Below, piece after piece: positions 59,882-64,000 of a stretch of DNA of 64,000 bases. How positions within the stretch are numbered: position 1 is the stretch's first letter; each line of letters starts with the position of its first letter. Position numbers and translations under genes: made by a program. The notes below the pieces were generated by a model that saw only the letters and a program-made list of their open reading frames with translations, ran no database searches and was not told the DNA's origin. Source of the DNA: Trichopria drosophilae (lineage: Eukaryota > Arthropoda > Insecta > Hymenoptera > Diapriidae); the NCBI GenBank assembly GCA_030407085.1, contig CM059585.1:99108501-99172500 (forward strand). The letters run 5' to 3'.

Positions 59882-60202
59882 AAATCTTCATTGTCTGCTA
59901 AAGTAGTTCCAGAGGATGAGCCAAAAGAATCTTACAGAAAACTTTTCGCAAGTTTTTGACAAAGCTGTTATGTGAATTGCTGTGACGCAGAACATTATTC
60001 TGAAATTATACTTGCTGTAATTCGTTCCGAATTGCACATCAGCTATTGAAGTCGAAGAAAAACCTTTGTTTCAAACAAAAAACGATTGCAAATCGAGCCT
60101 AACTTCTTTTTAAACGCCGACGAAAGACATTTTGTGTGGGAGTTAATGATTTTTTTATTTATAAGTGTTGTTTTTGATAATTTAACTTTAAATCAAAGGT
60201 GA
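59882..60202 (+). pseudogene. decayed reading frame, family unknown
   Basis: After a good acceptor-like sequence (TTCTTTTTCCAG, ending 59880), one frame runs 106 codons with only two stops, both TGA (59957 and 60047), where AT-rich DNA would be expected to give several more. Protein-like segments are KVVPEDEPKESYRKLF and RLQIEPNFFLNADERHFVWE. It lies on the opposite strand to the neighbouring LINE remnant and is not obviously part of it. No family recognised; a degenerate host gene, a transposase or chance are all possible. Confidence 0.3.
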
Positions 60203-60380
60203 TTTAAGATTGTGCAGCATAAAAAGTATAAAAAAAGAATTGATTGTAATCTTTTATTCGTTCATTCAACAGCTAACAGTATATACAGTAATTGAAGATA
60301 TTTATTAATTTCTTTAACAATAATGGTGGTAAACAATGACGGTAAGTTGCAAATATAGAATTGCATTAAACGAATTCTGA

Positions 60381-60662
60381 TTCCGGAACTACGACAATTC
60401 TCGTAGAATCCTTATCAAAATTACAAATTTAAGCAAAACTACAGAAAATTTGAAATGGAGAATATTTGCGTTAATGAATTATATGGGTTACAAGTAAAAT
60501 AGATTTAATAAAACCAAATCAGGTATAAAAGAGAATCTGCTGAATCTTCAAAGGGACATTTGTGAATGGCCAAAAGCAAATGACGAAATTTGTGAAGACA
60601 CCCATTTGAAATTTGCAGGAAACATAAATTTTAAAGTGAGTTTGTTTATTATTATGTGTTAA
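60381..60662 (+). pseudogene. decayed reading frame, family unknown
   Basis: A plus-strand frame of 93 codons with a single internal stop (TAA, 60495). It contains ENLKWRIFALMNYMGYK before the stop and LLNLQRDICEWPKANDEI after it, then a donor-like AAA|GTGAGT at 60633-60641. Same strand as the remnant at 59882-60202, so the two may be exons of one broken gene or parts of one mobile element. Confidence 0.35.
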
Positions 60663-62216
60663 TTTATTTTATTTCAGGTCGATAATTACGAAATTCATTT
60701 GATATATTTGAAAGTTTTCACTTTAGAGTGGCCCAAATTTCACTCCATGCAGAGTCAATTCTCACTCTGGGATATATAACCAGTATATTTTTTCTCAAAA
60801 GACCTTGAAATCTTATGGCAATATCACATTGTTTTATGCCTCTGGTAGTTAAATACAATTAAACAAGATATTAACTTATAATCATTTATAATATATAAAG
60901 ATTCCTAAAACCAAAAAAAGTAGATGCACTCTCTCCAAATGTGTTATTTGTAATCTGCACGAAAAGCTACAACCATGCCCTGCGGACATGTGGCTTCGTA
61001 TCCGACCAGTAACAGTAATTCGGAAAACTTTTCCGTGTAGCTAAACAAAAAAAATCAAACCACAAGTACCAAGCACAACACAGCAACGAACCGGAAAATA
61101 AGCACAGAAGAGTGAAACAAAACAAAATAGTACGCTTCTGTATCATATAAATTTCTGGCGATTTTGGGTTTCTCTGGAAGTTTGCAGCCTACCTTTATAT
61201 ATGGGACACGAGACTGGCATATCTATATTGAATTTTGTTGAACTCAATATCATAAAACACTGATTTAAAAGCATTAGGGTCCAGATTGCAAGAAAGATCA
61301 CCCTGTTTTCATTTTTTCGTAGTTACTGGATTATCGCTTATTCTAACATGAAATTTATTATTTTTAAAATACCACATAATTTTAAAAAATTTTCGATTTT
61401 TCGAAAATTCTTAGGTAGATGTCCTCTCAATGCGTGTTAAAGGGAAATGCTCTTATCCGGTAAAAAAAATCGATTTTTTTTCACTTTACAAAAATCTTTG
61501 AAAACCACATGCTCAAATATTTGTTCAGGATTTATTATTCCAGGCATTTCAATTTTCATCAATTAAGCGCTCCTAAGTTGATATTTGGTGTAATGATTCT
61601 GCAAATAATTGTAAATATCCATTTTTTCAAATTCCACTTGAAAATAAGTATAAATATTGATAACGTTCGATGCATTCGCGAGGCGTATATAAAATTGAAG
61701 TAGAAACGTTTACTACTTGATGTTGAAAATTTGTTCAGTAAACCGTGTAAATAACATTGAAATTCTGAGGAGACGTGGGATATTCTTCCCCGGTATCCTC
61801 GATGTTGTTTCAATCAGGTACTATTTCCGTACACGTATACGGTATTTGACTTAGATAAGTCAGCAAAACTTGTATCTATTCAAATTAGTTCACTAGTCTC
61901 CTTATCAAATCAACTTTCACGTTTAGTAAAGAAACTAAACTTAATTATACTTTAGTAATTTCATTATGGCAACTGTCAATAATATTGCAGTAATTCATAA
62001 AATTAAAGAAGAATAATTGTAATGAATCTAATTGACAAATGACCTATTGAATTTCGGCAAAGCATTTCGTGAATGTACATTTTAAATTGAAATCTTTAGT
62101 TGGATACCGCAATTTTGATTTACAAAAAAACAATTAATTATATTTTGAGATTAAATATATTTTCCAATAATATCTGGTATTTTTTCCATGAGGTTTTTAA
62201 GATACATTATTGTTTC
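60663..62216. other. AT-rich stretch without recognisable gene
   Basis: No gene. 60720-60775 holds TTCACTTTAGAGTGG- and TTCTCACTC-type text, a fragment resembling the palindromic family at 28818. Confidence 0.45.
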
Positions 62217-62582
62217 GAATGCGGGTCGAAAACCCGACAAATCAAAAAGCCGACAATCAAAAAGCCGACTGTCAAAAAATCAACACAAAAATAACTGTCC
62301 GTTTGTCGATGTGTCTATTTTTTGTGGGTTTTACGACCCGCATTCCAAATGCACACACATTTTAAAAGTCTGTTTTTGAAATGTCGGGATTTGGGGGTGC
62401 ATCCAAAAAACCGACAGTCAAAATATCGACATTCAAAAAGCCGACACATAAAAAAATACTCACATGGACAAGTGGACAGTTATTGTTTGAAGTGTCGGCT
62501 TTTTAATTGTCGCTTAAATATAACTGTCTGTTTTTTGACATGTAGGCTTTTTGATTTGCCGGTTTTTCGATCCGCACCCATT
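62217..62582. mobile_element. phrase-repeat transposon, (AAAAAGCCGACAxTC)n
   Basis: The left end AATGCGGGTCGAAAACCC is mirrored at 62327-62344 (GGGTTTTACGACCCGCATT). The outer right end at 62560-62582 reads, on the other strand, TGCGGATCGAAAAACCGGC. Between them the phrase AAAAAGCCGACA (also GTCGGCTTTTT) recurs with small changes in both orientations, at roughly 16-17 bp spacing. An internal GGTGCATCCAAAAAACCGAC at 62397-62416 marks a further end. The structure suggests two nested or adjacent copies of one non-autonomous element. The lysine-rich frames across it are products of the repeats. Confidence 0.75.
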
Positions 62583-63770
62583 GATTCACTCCCAAAACGA
62601 TTGATTAAAATACTTCAAATATTTAATTGAGAAGTAATGAAAGTTTTTAGGAGGTAAGAAGAAAACCGAAAGAAAAATAAATTGGTCGCTTTGTAAAATT
62701 TGATTTAATTTAATTTAGAGGTCACTTGCAGTTTTGATTCTGATTAAAGTAATTTTAGACCCCGGGATATAGTATGTTTAGGAAAAATATTTAATAACGT
62801 TTCCAAGCATTTAATTTTCACATAATGACATTCTTGAAAGGAGAAAGTATTGTTAAAAATAAATTGTTACACAACTTTTGTTAAATGACTGAAAATTTCT
62901 TCTTATCGCCAATTAAGCATTTTTCTAAAATTAATTGATTTTAATTAATGACGGCTCATTTTTTCGAGAAAAAGATTCTCTACAACTTTACGTAATGAAT
63001 TTTTCCAAATTTTTTACCTGATCACTAAAATTTTGGATGATTACGATTTTTAGGAATTTTTTTTGTAGAGTACCATATTTTTTCTTTTAATTTTTCAGAT
63101 CACATCGGCTAGTACTCGTTTTTTTAAAACCCGTTTTACTAAATGAGTCTCTAAAAACTTATCTAAGGCTTTATTAATTAATGGCATGCGATACTGAATT
63201 CAATGCTTAGAGGCATTCAAATTCATTCGTATTAGTGCAACGAATTTTTTAATATGTTTTTTATTATCGAGCTTTCACAGAGGTCTCGAGATCGCTAATT
63301 CAGAATCGACTATACCAATTTCATAATTCAAAGTGGCAGAACCAATGTAGTAGTTAAAAATAGCAGGAATATACATCAAATCTATAACTTATAGCTTTAA
63401 AAGTTCACTCGTTCATTGCAAATCACACCGTTTCAATATTTAAACCTGAATGTGCATTTAAATAAAAAAACCGAATAATAAAATCCTATAAATTGCCTTA
63501 CATTTTGGTAATTGACTTTGCAGAATGCTAGAAATATATTAATAACTCCGAAAACGATAATGTATCACAGTTGTTGACTGATGGTAATAATTGTACATTT
63601 TTTTTTAAATTACCCATGAACATAAATATTACATGCCCTCTCTGTCCATTTTGAACGGTGAATTTCGTAATTATCGACCTCAAATAAAATAAATCAACAC
63701 CCTATAATAAAAAAACTCAAAAATCTGTAAATATAAGTATACTCTTTTCAAAAGAACCGTTAGAATGAGT
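62583..63770. other. AT-rich stretch with a lone satellite-type word
   Basis: No gene. CCATTTTGAACGGTGAATTTCG (as overlapping words near 63648) and CGTAATTATCGACCTC relate to the repeat at 53577-53860. Confidence 0.45.
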
Positions 63771-64000
63771 TATGAAAATGGATTTTAAAGCTTCGTAGTA
63801 GCACTACGCGACACAACTAAAAAAAATAGGTTCCTTAAAAAAAATAAATAAAATACCCATTTTTTTATTATTGAGGTACAAATTCGAAAAAATCCGATGT
63901 TTTTAACCCATATCATTTTGTTTTCAAAGTAATCAAACCCTACAAGAATCAATCTCACTCTTCAAACTGACAAAAGTGTGACTTCGCAGGTCTGTAACCT
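63771..64000 (-). repeat. repeat family R, copy 3 (runs to the window edge)
   Basis: Shares ATGGATTTTAAAGCTT, AGCACTACG (for AGTACTACG-type text), CCCATTTTTTTATT and the terminal GCAGGTCTGTAAC with 58672-58947, in the same orientation but much diverged. The outer end lies at or beyond the window edge. Confidence 0.6.

Noticed and set aside
59957..60049. Two in-frame TGA codons read as tryptophan (mollicute-type transfer) or selenocysteine
   Set aside because: The companion frame downstream is broken by TAA, and nothing else supports a bacterial origin or a SECIS element; simple decay is the plainer reading.
62100..62630. Lysine-rich overlapping frames
   Set aside because: Generated by the repeated AAAAAGCCGACA phrase of the transposon.

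Overview
The window looks like intergenic or intronic DNA from a repeat-rich, strongly AT-rich animal genome, most likely an arthropod and probably an insect. Direct signs are the near absence of long open frames on either strand, many small inverted-repeat transposons with TA target duplications, truncated non-LTR retrotransposons whose tails are different short repeats, and scattered TTAGG/CCTAA-like patches. The species or order cannot be named from this sequence. No complete gene, tRNA, rRNA, CRISPR array or bacterial-style operon was found. All open frames are short, and most are chance products of AT-rich DNA or shadows of palindromes.

Layout. 0-13 kb: sparse AT-rich DNA with a pogo-type MITE (2.0 kb), a LINE tail (4.1 kb), a direct repeat pair (5.7-6.05 kb), a cluster of AGTACT palindromes (7.5-7.7 kb), a hairpin (9.5 kb) and an inverted-repeat element (11.4-12.1 kb). 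13-29 kb: a 98-bp hairpin (13.1 kb), two copies of one repeat family (13.4 and 24.8 kb), a LINE insertion bounded by a 9-bp target duplication (15.8 kb), and two long palindromes (25.25-25.87 and 28.82-29.10 kb). 30.9-34.9 kb: a 4-kb inverted duplication with arms of about 1 kb around a 2-kb centre. The centre holds a MITE and a GC-richer block, and the same block recurs inverted at 40.2-41.8 kb, where an 814-bp foldback element interrupts it. 35.7-42.9 kb: dense mobile-element debris. 43-47.5 kb: the only places with modest protein-coding signal, namely a possible terminal exon (43.76-43.93 kb) and a CpG-rich patch (46.74-47.35 kb) that may be a promoter or 5' exon. 56.4-59.7 kb: two inverted copies of a repeat bracket a 15-bp minisatellite and a four-unit array of hairpins with compensatory changes in the stem. 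A decayed LINE with RNase H and zinc-knuckle motifs follows on the minus strand. 59.9-60.7 kb: two decayed plus-strand reading frames. 62.2-62.6 kb: a transposon made of repeated short phrases.

The unifying theme is inverted repeats at every scale, from 20 bp to 4 kb. Several could form long double-stranded RNA if transcribed, which in insects feeds hairpin-RNA/siRNA pathways; that is an inference. The most unusual object is the hairpin array at 57753-58092. All similarities between copies were judged by eye, so lengths and boundaries are approximate unless a target duplication fixes them.
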